64,000 nucleotides of DNA, from the NCBI GenBank assembly GCA_964030475.1, contig CAXIPT010000002.1, forward strand, positions 3,783,959 to 3,847,958, written 5' to 3'. The stretch's first letter is position 1. Every line of letters starts with the position of its first letter. The notes under the pieces are model-generated. The model saw only the letters and a list, made by a program, of their open reading frames with translations. It was not told where the DNA came from and ran no database searches. The DNA comes from Tethya wilhelma. Lineage: Eukaryota; Porifera; Demospongiae; Tethyida; Tethyidae. Both the position numbers and the translations under genes were made by a program. Shown one piece after another: positions 35,513-48,338 of the stretch.

Positions 35513-37371
35513 TTAGCCGACATGTTCAACTTGCACAGCAATTGCTCCATGAGTTACTTGAACAGTTCCCGTTTCTGTCCATGTAGTATTACCTCTATTA
35601 AAGGTAGCAGTGTAAGGAATGGAGACTGGGGTTCGATAAAATGTAGCTGTGTAGCTTACTTTTCCACTATTTGCTGGGATTGAGATCATTTCCTCTGTTG
35701 TCCACTTGAGTAGTTTTGAGACAGAAGAAGAGTCCCCAACAGTTAGATCAATGGAAACCTCCCGAGCTGTTGGGTCTTTGAAAGGAAAAAATTTGACCAT
35801 TGCTGTAACGCTAATGCCATGGTGGACCTTTGACTCCCAGTTGTATGTGTTGGTGCAAATGTACTGCTGTTCAAGTGTCCACGTTTGTTTAAGTGATACT
35901 GGTCCATTGTTCTTGAACTCGGTCACTTTCTTTGCAAAGGGTACGGCCTCTTGTTTAACAGGTTTTCCATACTCAATATTCGATAGTTCAACTCCAAATG
36001 CCAATGTGTTAATGCTCAATTCAGTATAGGAATAGTCCTTTACTGTGTAACTTAGAACATAGATATGGTTGTGTCGTGGAAGAAAAGTGATGCCAGGGTT
36101 AACGTTGCTTCCAGTACTGTATTGGGTTGGGCTAGCCCATTCAATTGTTGACCCCTGTAGTTTTCCTGTAGTATAGTACAAGTTGTCACCTTCATTGTGA
36201 CTTTCAACGATAATGTCGAATGGATCAACCATTAAATCTATGCTATTACACTGGCAGCTTCTGTATAGTACTGGTTCTTGTAACCAGTTGATTCTCTCCT
36301 TTGAATCATCCAATTTCCCAGTTGTGTAGTACAAACCTTTGTCAGCCAAGCAATGGACTTCAATGAAAATCCCATCATTTGTAACGGCAATCTTTGGTGA
36401 ATTACCATATGCATAAGTAATAGAGGTGTACCACTTTATTTTATTTGTTTTTGAATCAAAGTATCCCAGCTTGTAATTGAGGCTAGGTGTGCCCGATTCA
36501 ATACCTTCGTAAACTGATGCAACAGTTCCTGAATCAGTGACTACCACAGACGGGTTTTTTCCATTTGTGAACATAATCCCATCAGCTATATACCAGTCAA
36601 TGAGACCTCCATTTAGTACCCCAGTCCGATAATAGATATAAGGATGCACACCTTGAGCCACTTTGATGATGGTGTTCGAGACTGGGTGTACTGCAATGTA
36701 TGAAGTGTTGTATTTGTGTGATGACCCATGATCATTTTCCAGTGCTATTGCATTGATACTGCCATCTTGTTTGATCGTATACACACTGTACACCATCTTC
36801 TGACCAGTACTGGAGAACTGTAGGACTGTGTTGTTGTTCACCACACACAAGGTGGGCAGGTCTCCGATGATGTCATACCGCTTGTCCTTTTCAATAAAGG
36901 ACAAGTTAGTTGACTGAGCTGAAGATGGAGCTGCATGATCATGATCATGAGAAGGTTCATACTATCAGATGAGCTTACAGAAATTCAGTCATAATAATTT
37001 ATATATACTGCATGCATGCTTATAGTTAAAAGTTGCCTGAAGTTTATACAATGTCATAGTTGTGGTGTTTTCCTACACATGCATGCCCACATCACTTTTG
37101 GTGTGTATAATGTCATATAATAACACCTACAAAGAGTTTATGCTCTGTTCTAATGTAAATTTTGCCCTGTAATGAGCATTAAATTCTCATACGTAGTAAC
37201 TCCACTTATTGTTGAGTACATGAACTGGTCCTGTGAGTTTCAATAATTCTAAGAAGCTTGTGATGCACATGTAAACTTACATTGAAGCAGGCTTGCAGAG
37301 ATAGCTATAAATGTGAAGGTCCAAAATGACCATCTCTCCAGCAACCTCATCTTCTTGTCTGTCCCTTGCAT
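35513..37371 (-). CDS. Secreted aerolysin-type pore-forming protein A2, paralogue of A1
   Basis: Exons (minus) 37371-37281 and 36918-35513 join in phase 1 to 498 codons plus a stop. Exon 1 encodes a short basic start and a hydrophobic core (FWTFTFIAISASLLQ), a likely signal peptide or anchor. The body has the same repeats as A1 (YYRTGVLNGGLIDWY, YYTTGKLQGSTIEW, PSVVVTDSG). It ends in the same aerolysin-like module (ISIPANSGKVSYTATFY, then IPYTATFNRGNTTW). Gene order, strand and the single intron after the signal peptide match A1, so the two arose by tandem duplication. Family membership rests on strand pattern and local motifs; a profile search would settle it. Confidence 0.72.
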
Positions 37372-37537
37372 GCTATTGGACTGAGGCAGTAGTACGTTTT
37401 CTGGCAAACTTTATTATACATGTGGTTGGTTGGTTCCTAATTTGGCTATACTGATAGTATGATAATAATAATAATAAAGATTATTATTGTAATCTGTATG
37501 GCTGTGATAGCCTACTATTTATATGCTACACTATTTA

Positions 37538-37577
37538 CATTTAAACATACGACATTCGAATGTCGTATGTTTAAATG
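37538..37577. repeat. Perfect 40-bp palindrome
   Basis: Two 20-nt arms with no spacer, centred on TTCGAA, read the same on both strands. Related AAATGTTGAAAACATAC units follow to about 37685, just before the stray D5 tail exon. It may be a transposon end or a hairpin-forming site. Confidence 0.95.
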
Positions 37578-37689
37578 TTGAAAACAAACGATATTCGAAT
37601 GTTGTATATAATTATATGTTTAAATGTTGAAAACATACAACATTAATTTGATCGTGCGCTTAAATGTTGAAAACATACGATAATCGGAT

Positions 37690-37803
37690 ATGCTGTGTCA
37701 GGTACATAGACTATGAAACTGACAAGGTAAACCAACTACCTTTACTGAATAAACTGAAGTTAAGATTAAAATTCTACTGTCGAAATAAAAATTTCAATCA
37801 TGA
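37690..37803 (+). pseudogene. Isolated copy of the triple-Death tail exon (D5-like)
   Basis: The sequence RYIDYETDKVNQLPLLNKLK matches the D5 tail (RYIDYETDKVDQLPLPNKLK), with the LPLP motif changed to LPLL and no Death-like modules upstream. It lies on the other side of the aerolysin-like pair from D5, so the A1-A2 region is flanked by two copies of this exon. Likely a remnant of a duplication. Confidence 0.8.
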
Positions 37804-38303
37804 TCGACCAATTGTATTATTTGGTTTTTATATAGACAAACAAATTAAAACATGTGGTTTTATATATTTTTACAATGAGAAATGACAAGACACATAACTA
37901 TTATTGCACAGACATGACAAAAAGTTAAAAGCTTCAAACAGCTAGTGCTTATAATGTATGTATCGTGATTGAGGCAAGTAATATAATAAGGGTATTATAT
38001 TAAGCAATTGTACAGTGTACACAAAATTACACACACAGAGACACAGCTATTAATAAAGTATGTACACACACACAAATTATAGCTATTTTGCAATAGCATG
38101 GATCTGAAAACGACTCACAACAAAAATGACAAAAATTAACTTCAAAGAAAATGATCAAGAACTTTCGAGGCAATATGGTTTGTGTGGCTGGGCCAAGGGA
38201 TCTGAAAGATCAAATTATTATGTAAAGACAACAAAAAATAATTATAATGATCGCAAATTTACACGTAAAAACAAGCATAGCACAGCTAGCTAGTTGTAGC
38301 GTC
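37804..38303. other. Spacer and 3' flank of the DOK-like gene
   Basis: AT-rich sequence with a short ACACACAC run near 38065. I see no gene or clear repeat. Confidence 0.4.
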
Positions 38304-38696
38304 TCATTGTGGTGTGTCAGGTTCATTGGAGCTCAAAGGGTTATTATTTCCTTTCACTTTGGTCGGGTCGACCTGCTCGTAGCTGTGTGTCCTGCGACTC
38401 TGACCTGAACTGGAGACGGGTAACGGGACACTGCTCTCTTCAGGACGACCTACAGTTGTCAGGACGGTCGTAGCACTGCGTGGAAGAGGCATGGGTCGTT
38501 TATCAATGGGTTGGTTGGGTAGTGCCGAGGTTTGGGTTGAAGCTCGAGCCCGTTGCTCATCTTCAGGTGAAACGTTCACATAGTTATGTTTCTTGACTTG
38601 AGGCAATTTCTCTGGAGCACTTGTGGAGACTGTCGAAGTAGAAGATGTTTGAGCTGTGCCTTCTAAGATGTTGTCAACAGAACAGCTACGATTTCT

Positions 38697-38758
<62 letters not shown>

Positions 38759-41490
38759 TTTCCTTATTAATGCACACCAAGTTTAGAAGTTAGCAAGTGT
38801 CGGACAATGATTACGTACAAGAACATGATTATTATTTGATCGGGCTGAAGTCTAAAACGAACGAAAAGTGTAAATAATTAATTTCTAGCCACATACACAC
38901 CTTTTCATATACACATGCAGCATAGGCTCGATTGTTTCCTGCTATGCTTATTGCTATACATAGCATGTGGGAAGGACTTGGTTTACAAGGCCAGGCTATA
39001 TGCAGCAAGTGTTTAAATTAGTAAATTAAACATAATTTAAAACACATGCTCATACAATAATTAAGCCGGCTGGCATGCCTATCATGGCCCCCTACCACAC
39101 ACATACCTTAGATCAAGAGAGAGTTTGGAATCATTTTGACTGCCAGAGGCCATTCGAACCATCTTCCTAGCACCAGGAGACGAACTCTCACCTTCGACCT
39201 CCGAACTCTTATCGCTAAACACGCTATCCCTTTGCGACGTCATACTATCCACACTACCGACCTTGTGGAACGTATTCCCGTAAAAATGTTCCAAAGTTCC
39301 CTCTCCAACTCCTCCGGAAGATGCCGAGAGTCCACCCTGGTTCCCACTTCTCTGACCAACCAGCGAAGGATTCGGTGAATTATACTTCATTCTCACCAGG
39401 TTAACGCGAGCAGAGTTCATCATTTCGTACTCTCCGCTATCTTCGAACTTATTATCTCCACTCGAATCACTACTGACAGACTTCACGCTTCCTTGAGCGA
39501 CCATGACTCTGTTTCCAGAGGTCAAGATAGGCTGGGGTGGTGTGTTGAAGATTTTCGGTCTTGTGTCTGTTCGTGTGATGATCACATATTCGTCTAAAAC
39601 AGGTAACGTGCTCTCAGTAGGTATGGAAGATCCGAGAACTGTAGAGGAAGGGTTTGGTGCAAAATCTAGCGAAGAACTCGAAGAATCGATACCTTCAGAG
39701 TGACGCCGCAAAGATCCGCGATCTATACCATACTTGTCTTGAACGCGTTTCATTTTCGGCTGCTCTGGCAGTTGTCTCGGAGGAGTGGATCTGTGCTGTT
39801 TGGATCTGTGAGGCAGTGTCGTGGCTCTTAGCTGTTCCTCTCTCACTCCTGGCGGAAGAACCAGCTCGTACCCTTCTTCCTCATGAAGGGCCTGTGCTTT
39901 TGTTAGTCCCTCAATCTCCAGGGGCGTACCCCTTATTGGTAGTGTGTCGTAATGAGAGCCTTGGTTACGAGCACCATTTACAACAGGTCTTCGAATTTCT
40001 TGTGCCATATCTTCTGGGATTTCGGCATAAACGTTTTCCGGCCTATTCACAGCTCTCCCGCCACCACTACCACCACTAGGAGCAGTTGCCATAATCTGCT
40101 GACGACGCTGTAAGATTGGCGAAGGTGTTTTACTCGTTGGAGCCATGCCTACATAAAGGTTAGGCTTGGGTGCTATTTGTGGAGCTGTGAGTTCTTCGTG
40201 TGCCGAAGCATTGACGCGATTTCCCAGCAAAGATTCGAAACTCTTTGCCGCTCGAAGTTTGCCAAGCATTCCTTTCGGTCGTGGACTGGAATCAATCGTC
40301 TCGTACATGTTAGAAGGAGGAGGGGAGCTAGAATTATGACGTCTCGCCGTACCACTGATAGTTTGTTCGTTGGCACTCGAACTTCGGGGGACATTGTAAA
40401 CGTTATCGCCATCTTCGACGGCTAGCACGTTTTTTGGCACTTTATAAACATTGTCAGTTTGAGAGTCTCTGTTACCTTCTTCCAAAACAGAACGAGGGAC
40501 TTTGTACACATTGTCGTCCACTTCGGCTGGATTTGATCTCGGCACTTGATAAACACCATTATCAGGACCGTCAGTGGAATCCCCACTGCCTGGTGGATAA
40601 CTGTAATAAGCCTCGTCCGAATTAGGCCTTCGCATCTTTTGTGGCACGCTATAAGTATTATCCATCATAGCCTTTGCACTGGCTGCAGGTATGGGTACCT
40701 TATACACACTATCGGCCGGTCTGGGATGGTGGTAGTGACCGGGCTTATTGTGAATGTCGTCCTGCGATCTTGGAACGTGGTACACCTCCTCCGCGGGTCT
40801 CGGTATGTGGTACGTACCCTCGGGATCATAAGGAGCGGACAGAGGTTTGGGAACGTTATACACTCCCTCATCTGGTGACTGTCTCGAGAGTCCTTTTGGT
40901 ACGTCGTACGTTTCGGAAGAAGGTGCAACTTCGTGCGAAAATGCTGGAACTGTTTTCGAGCGACTCAAAGATGGTGACTGTTTTCCTTCATCTTTGCGTA
41001 AATTTTGTGCCTGTTCGGGTGTAATGGATCTTACTCTTACTTGAGGAGAGCTTCGAGGTAAGAAATCGAGGCTACTAGTCGTATTATCATCCTCCTGCGA
41101 AGCTGATTGTCTTTCTATCTCTTCCTTCACTTTCGGCAGTGTTGGTTCAGGACTAACAGATTTACTTCTCAATCTACTTCGATCCGGTTCGCTCAGCATT
41201 TCTTGATCTGCTGACATTTGAGAATTTGGCACATTTGTTGTAGCAGCTGGTCTTGGTTTTGCTGGCACAATGTCGTAGGTTGAGGGGTTTGTGTTGGATC
41301 TCTGCTGGTTGTCTGCGTCTTCGTAGATGTGTTCACGGATGGGCGTAGTCATTGAGAGTCTTGTGGGTGTGGCTTGGTGGGTTGCCGTGGTGATGGCTGG
41401 TTCTGTTTGCTGCTTGCGAAGGTTTCTTGTGAGGTTGTGTTTGTCTAGACTTGAGGAGGAGTGTTTGGAGGTGGGGGTGGAGCTGAGGGG

Positions 41491-41521
<31 letters not shown>

Positions 41522-42609
41522 TACGTGTTTAGAGTGATAAGTTAAAGTAGGTTGGTGCATGTAAATATGTATGACTATTCAAGCAAGTTTACATGCATGC
41601 AATGCTCACCTTTGACCTAACAGTGGTGATCTATTCTCCTGCTGTTCGGCTGTCGAACTAATCTCGGTCAGGGGCGACCTCTTTGGTGGAATGGGAGGCG
41701 GGGCCTTCTTCCCATTGGAAACCACACCCCCTGCAGCTCCACTCGGTTTCGGTAAAAGCATCGGTTTAGGAGCATCACTACCTCCTACCCCGTGCTGTTC
41801 GTAACCACCACCACCGACGTGCTGAAGGCGAGTTTGTTCGTAGCTCTGACTCTTGAGGACCCAGCTCTCTTGTGGAGGATTCGTTTGAGGGGGCGTGCCA
41901 CTGCTCATGGACGTGGGGACGGTCGGATCGGACCGTTTTGGAAGTCTTGGGGGAAGAGTGGTGGCTGATCCTGCAGAGAGGCTTAAAATCTCCGAGGTAG
42001 ACTTGTTCATTCTTGATCTTGCACGTGCGTATCCACCAGAAGCATTAGTGTCTTCACTAGTCAACAGAGGAGAGGGCGTGTTGTTGGTGGTCATGAAAAC
42101 GTCACCTTGAGAGCCGAAAGAGTTCCTCGCTCCAAAGTGGAGATAATCTCTTGGTGGTGTAGCAGGTGGTTTGCCAGCCTGACCATACTGCACCCGATGT
42201 AGCGGCGAAATGTCTATCGAAGCTCGATTTCCTGTGCCGTACGAGCCAACAGAACTCGTGCTGGATTGGCGCAAACGGCTCTGTTGTTGGTTAGTACCGG
42301 GAGCATTACCCTGTTGAACCTGATTGAACTGTGCTCCAGTGAATTGAGTCAGTGCCGTTTGCAATTCGAGCAGCATTTGATCGGAGAGACTGAAATTATA
42401 CTCTGCCACACCATAAGGTCCGCGTCTACCGGACACGAAGCTAAATTTCCCACTCTCCTCTTCTGCACGGAACTGTCTGATGCAATTGTAAGGCCATTTG
42501 GCCACTTCCATGCCATTGGACTGTTTGATAGTGATGGCCTCTCCATTGAGGAAGATGATACAGGAGCCTCTGAAGTTGCCCACGAAGGAGAGAGTGTCTG
42601 CAGGGAATT
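38304..42609 (-). CDS. DOK-like docking protein: IRS-type PTB domain plus ten Y-x-V/I-P motifs (5' end not found)
   Basis: Exons (minus) 42609-41610, 41482-39107 and 38694-38304 join in phase and end in a stop at 38304. The first gives a PTB domain of DOK type (EFPADTLSFVGNFRGS, EVAKWPYNCIRQFR, FSFVSGRRGPYGVAEYNF). The second is long and disordered. Between 40388 and 40910 it carries ten Y-x-V/I-P sites (YDVP, YNVP, YHIP, YHVP, YKVP, YSVP, YQVP and others), then YETI, YAEIP and YDTLP sites. PTB domains of this class bind phosphotyrosine receptors; Y-x-x-P sites bind the SH2 domain of Crk/Nck adaptors, as in p130Cas and DOK7. No PH domain was found upstream, so this may be a PTB-first protein or the 5' exons lie in the gene-poor region. 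Pyrimidine tracts of all three acceptors are (CT)n microsatellites. Confidence 0.82.
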
Positions 42610-42621
42610 CTGTGTGTGGGA

Positions 42622-42633
42622 GAGAGGGAGAGG

Positions 42634-42694
<61 letters not shown>
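42622..42694 (+). repeat. (GA)n microsatellite at the acceptor of the DOK PTB exon
   Basis: On the minus strand it is (TC)n ending about 12 bp before the PTB exon at 42609. Similar arrays precede the other two exons at 38700-38752 and 41490-41518. Confidence 0.95.
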
Positions 42695-42699
<5 letters not shown>

Positions 42700-43621
42700 A
42701 GAGGGTACTGAATTTCAATCTTTCACAAAATTTATCCCAGATAAACCTACTTGAACATTAGGTAAATCTGATAAGAAAATTGTACAAACTCACCATATAT
42801 AAAAGTCAGTACCATTGTTACAACACTCTACTCACAACTATTGTTCAACTTGTTTACACACAAAGTCTAGCTGCTATGTAGATACAATAATTATTGCCTT
42901 ATGGAAAAGATTGAAGCAAACTGATAGCTATCTGACAAATTTACTGCATACTTAGCTACAGTAGTTGCCAAACTTTCTTTTCAAATTCTTCAACTCTTTA
43001 GTTACTGTACGTATTAGTCTGTGCTACATTGCCAAGGTACATTAGGTTTAGAGCCAAACAGAATTCTGCAAGTGTACTTCCAAACCCGTGCCTTTTATAG
43101 CCGCTTGACTTCAGCACATGCAACCAATCAGGAAGTACATGTGACAACCAGCTTTAAAAATGATTTCAGCACCAACTCTACAGCTGGTCAGTTGAACCCT
43201 GCCCCATGAAAGGCTCTTAGGAACCAACACTTAAGCTTTGAAGTATGCAATTTACAAAGGCCGGGCGCATTTTTGAACAGTAGAATCCCTAGTAACTCAC
43301 AACAGATGAGAATACATACACACACATATAAAATTACCTATGTAGTTGGATTCTAATAAGGCATGTGTGTGTGTAGTGTGTGCTCAGGGAAAGCAATTGA
43401 AGGCTTGCTGATGGAGCACAATATCAGGTGTTTAGTGTGGCTATCTTCAAAGGGGATAAACTAGATGTACCAGTCTGTGAAGCAGGTCAGGGGAAGTGAT
43501 TAGCTGAGAGGGGCTCTTTTTGTAAGTGAAGTGCGTGTGCTTTGAACTTGAGGAGTAAATACATGTATACAGTGAGTGCATGAGGTGCAATGGCTGAGAC
43601 AGTTGGGAGCTTGTATAGTAG

Positions 43622-43654
<33 letters not shown>

Positions 43655-44409
43655 CTTGATGGTAAATTAAGGTGCTTTGAAGGGAAGCGAAACTGATTGA
43701 TATCAATTGATAGTGAGGCATACAATTGTTGTGTATTTACTACAGAGTTTAGTCTACACTCTATACTGACAAAGAAAATGACCATATAATTGTTCACACT
43801 ATTGTTATAATGCTAGACTGTGTATTGTCAATTCACTAATGGTAATACTGATAATTAGAACACTGTACATACATGAGTACATTAAGAAATTTCGATCTGC
43901 TCAGCAGCAACTTGGAAAGTAGATACACTGGTCACAAGCTAAATGCTAGACATTAAACATACAGCAGCTATACCTCCAGAGTTCAGTACACCACCATTTC
44001 CTCCCCCAAAAGGGGTAATTAACGGGGCTCACCCCCTCCCCATACAAATACATATAAAAGTACTAATTTTCAGACAAATTTAAGCAACTCCGCCACCTCC
44101 TGTACATGCTTAACTGTTGTCCCGGGGAGGTGATCACTGTTATACAAATAAACTGTACATTAAAGGTGTTTTCATAAACATCTTCAGGTGATTTATTCAA
44201 AATATTTATGCTCACACCAGAGGAGGCAGGAAAGGTGATCCACAGGTGGACAGGATGTGATACGACAAACAACCAGTCTTAGATTGTGATGGCAGGAAGT
44301 TTGATAACTAGAGCTTGTTGGAATTATACACAAAAAATGATAGTATTATAGAGAAATACAGTGTACATACAATGATGTAATGGTTGTTTGCTTCAATATT
44401 TGTATCAGT

Positions 44410-44444
<35 letters not shown>

Positions 44445-45256
44445 AGAGAGAGAACTTGAGAGTTCTAATCCATGAAGAGATCTTTCAAATGATATGGTTT
44501 GATCGGAAAATTGAAAATGGCCATTTTTCACAAAGAATCTCACTGGACCAAAGGCTGCATCCGTGGTTTTTGATGATTTTGGTTAAATTTTTAAATTCTG
44601 GTATAAACCGTACTATTTTAAAGCTCTCTCTCTTCGTACTGATTGCAATGGTACAAGTCCCAGCATCATACGACCTTCCTAGACTGAGATACGACCTTCC
44701 TAGACTGAGATACAACCTTCCTAGACTGAGATACAACTTAGAAAGAGTTTACTCCAAATTTGACACACAACAAGAGCATTTACAGCACAAATCTAAGAGG
44801 TTAATTGCCATAGAACTGTATTCTAACTAAATCACTACCTCTCTTACAAAGAAGATGAAAGCATAGCAACAAGCCAAGCCAGCAGATTAACCCTTTGTAA
44901 ACACAGCTGGTCAAATCATTGAGTCAGTGACTCAAGAAAGACTAAGAAACCATGAGAGATTAAAGATTAAGTAGTAAATATACAGATGGTCCCTACTCTC
45001 CACATTAAGGTTATTTCTGGTGCTGCAATGTTTGAGAATTTGGGACAGTGTTGCTAAGGGAGTTGATGTGATGTCACTTCCTGTCAGCTGGGAGAGTGTG
45101 TGTTGTGGGTCATGCAGAGGCCATGGCTTAATGTAAGGGTTCACAGTGATAGATTGATGTGTGTGTGTGTCAGCATTATTTTGTTGCAATGAATGGAGGT
45201 GGCTAGCTCAGGATGTCACATACACACACTTGGTTTGATAAGAGTCGAGGAAGTCA

Positions 45257-45332
<76 letters not shown>
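45257..45332 (+). repeat. Compound (TC)n(AC)n microsatellite
   Basis: About 23 TC units pass directly into about 15 AC units. It lies outside any exon I recognise. Confidence 0.95.
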
Positions 45333-45336
<4 letters not shown>

Positions 45337-45423
45337 CTCATAGCCAGGCTTCGTTGAGAATAATAATAATTTTATGGACACAAAGTAATTGTTGGTATTT
45401 TTTCTTTGATAGCATAATGACGT

Positions 45424-45455
<32 letters not shown>

Positions 45456-45636
45456 ACAATAACCTTGTGAAATATTGCCCACAAATCAATAACATTAGCT
45501 GGAAGAGTGGAGTTGGTTGTGAGAATGTTAACTTTTCTTCAAAAGAATGGTTTATGTTTATCTGAAAAACTGATTTCCAGCGAAACGACTGTTTATTGTA
45601 TCAGGATGCCTTCAACATCCAGTTGCATAATGAATC

Positions 45637-45780
45637 TTAATTCTAGTCCACCAGAGGGTGGTAGGAGACCATTATGTTGTCAACAGAGATAGCCATGATG
45701 GCTTACAAGTTAGTTTGTAACTCAACTCTTAATTCTAGTCCACCAGAGGGTGGTAGGAGACCATTATGTTGTCAACAGCA
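45637..45780 (+). repeat. 92-bp repeat, about 1.6 units, forward
   Basis: Starts TTAATTCTAGTCCACCAGAG; the same start recurs at 45729, giving a 92-bp period. It contains GGTGGTAGGAGACCATTATG and GATAGCCATGATGGCTTAC. Other copies lie at 46884, 47349 and 48339. Confidence 0.9.
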
Positions 45781-46883
45781 TTAATAGGGACAATTACGCT
45801 AACTAAATTAGACCTCTAAAAAAAGTACCCAACCATTACATCATAGAAGTGAAATTCATCTTGCAAACAAACATTGCTAAAGTGATCCGAGAAGCTATAC
45901 AGCACGGTGGACAGAAGCCATTAGATCGGAGCACAATTAACACAATAGGGCCATTCTCTGTCAACATCACATCATAAAATCAAGGCCCTGGTTTTAAAAA
46001 TAAATTTCAGACCATTTTTGGCAATCCACTACTCTTGAAAGAACTGCTACAGTACAGTATATGATTGCTGGTCTATTTAGCTACACCAGTTTTTCTATCC
46101 CTAGCAAAGGGTCTGACTGATAGACAATACAATTGCTAGCTCAGTTCTAAAAATAACCTACAAATAGTAATGTAGGTTACAGATCTGGTACATGAAAATG
46201 TTTGTGACTAAAAATAGAAATCTTGTAAAGTTTAGAGGATTACATCACTGAAACTACACTATCATGTAGGTACTAGGGTTTAACAGAAAACCTTGCCAAA
46301 CTAGTATATAGTCAGTACCATAATTATTATTACTGTTCACATAATGTTATTTTTATAACTAATATAACAAATATTTCCTGGGTGTGTAAAATAAAGTTCC
46401 ATGTGATGTACAGTACCATATGCGTAGATGGTTTACATACTTGCCTCATCGCCTAGCAACCAACAAAGCCCATAGGCATGCAATAACAAGCATCATTAGC
46501 ATCATAAAACCAGTACATGTATTATTCAATACAGAGAAAGTACAGCTGATATACTGTATATATATTACAGTATCAGTATACCCACAATATATGCACAGTA
46601 CAATGTATGTGTGTATGTATGTGTGTATCTATGCACACATATATAGAAGGGATTGTAAGAGGCAACTCAATGACATGTCTGAAGTTATGAGGGAAACATC
46701 AAAACAATTCATTTACATGCCATGCCATGCCTCACAGAGAGGAAAGGTGTTGTGTTCATGTGTGAAGAACACGTTAGTTCTCACGTTTTGACAAAAAAGT
46801 TACACGATTAAAAGGCTTTAGTGGTCACTGTTTGAAAGTTGATGCACTATAACTTGCAACATGTCAAGCATAGGGTTAATCCT

Positions 46884-47117
46884 TGTTGACAACATAATGG
46901 CCTCCTACCACCCTCTGATGGACTAGAATTAAGAGTTGAGTTTACAAACTAACTTGTAAGCTATCATGGCTATCTCTTGACAACATAATGGCCTCCTACC
47001 ACCCTCTGGTGGACTAGAATTAAGAGCTGAGTTACAAACTAACTTGTAAGCCATCATGGCTATCTCTGTTGACAACATAATGGCCTCCTACCACCCTCTG
47101 GTGGACTAGAATTAAGA
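46884..47117 (-). repeat. 92-bp repeat, about 2.5 units, reverse
   Basis: Inverse orientation of the unit at 45637 (TGTTGACAACATAATGGCCT, then CCACCCTCTGGTGGACTAGA), tandem with few changes. Confidence 0.9.
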
Positions 47118-47348
47118 CTTGAAGTAGAAAAATCTAGAAACTTCTGAGCTATTCATCACCACACAGTATACAGTCAACTACATGTACTTTGGGTTATTCA
47201 AATTTCAAATGTACTTGAAACCATGTACCAAGTAATTGAGGTAAAGTGCTTTAATCAGAAACAGCTGGTGACATCAAGATGAACAAATTACATAACTTTA
47301 TCATCTGATTAGTAAGAACTTGAGATCATCTGAACAGCTGATTCAACC

Positions 47349-47464
47349 CTTATTCTAGTCCACCAGAGGGTGGTAGGAGACCATTATGTTGTCAACAGAG
47401 ATAGCCATGATGGCTTACAAGTTAGTTTGTGATTCAACTCTTAATTCTAGTCCACCAGAGGGTG
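47349..47464 (+). repeat. 92-bp repeat, about 1.3 units, forward
   Basis: Same unit as at 45637, ending abruptly after CCACCAGAGGGTG. Confidence 0.9.
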
Positions 47465-47948
47465 CATGTATGCATCCATTTAACATACACACAAGCTCAA
47501 AATTACATCACAACTTGGTGTTTAGTAACATTAACAAAAAAGGACTTCTTCACAAACCATCACACAATGACACCCAACCTACTCCACAAGGCCTCTATTG
47601 ACCCCCCATAACATCACATGTGACTGTATTTGTAGAGAGAGCACAGCTGAAAATTTATGGAATTGCAGCAAATGAAGAAATTAAGGAAGAGCATTTAAAA
47701 ATGGCTCTGAAAATTTATGGAATTGCAATAAATAAAGAAATTTAGGAAGATCAAGTGCTTAAAAATGGCTCCTACTGGCTTCAGAGAGACTAAAAGGAAA
47801 ATATATCTTTAAGTATTTGGTTGTCACAAACTCACAGAGATTGTAAACACTAAGCTGATGGTTGAAATCAAGTCATGTATGTCATTTTCTTTCATGAAGG
47901 AGTACATAATTATTATGTAGTAAGAGTAGTGAGTGAACAATAAATTTC

Positions 47949-47952
<4 letters not shown>

Positions 47953-48000
<48 letters not shown>

Positions 48001-48021
48001 ACACACACACAAACACACACA
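47953..48021 (+). repeat. (CA)n microsatellite with interruptions
   Basis: A long CA array interrupted by GAA and AAA triplets. Not in a recognised exon. Confidence 0.95.
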
Positions 48022-48338
48022 CGCACGCACACTTACCCTCCCAATACACACAATTATTCAGCATCTCAGCCCTCTTAACGCCCCAAAAGCTGACACTCAA
48101 TCACAAACATCCTTACTCAAAGAACTACAATGGACGTTTCCAACTTCTAATAATTTATTATCATTGACAGACAAAAAGGATGTGTACCCACAAACACATA
48201 CAGTTGTGTTTGAGGGGCTGGCGGCGGTGAAAGCCCCTGGCAGAGATTTTCAGGAAGTGATGAATGGATATTCATGGCTTGGTGATAGAATGGGGTACAA
48301 TCGTGTTATAATAATGAACATGGCAATGTGTGGTGGAC

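Noticed and set aside
44063..44272. Possible upstream exon of the DOK-like gene
   Set aside because: The translation has no PH-domain pattern and no fitting donor and acceptor phase.
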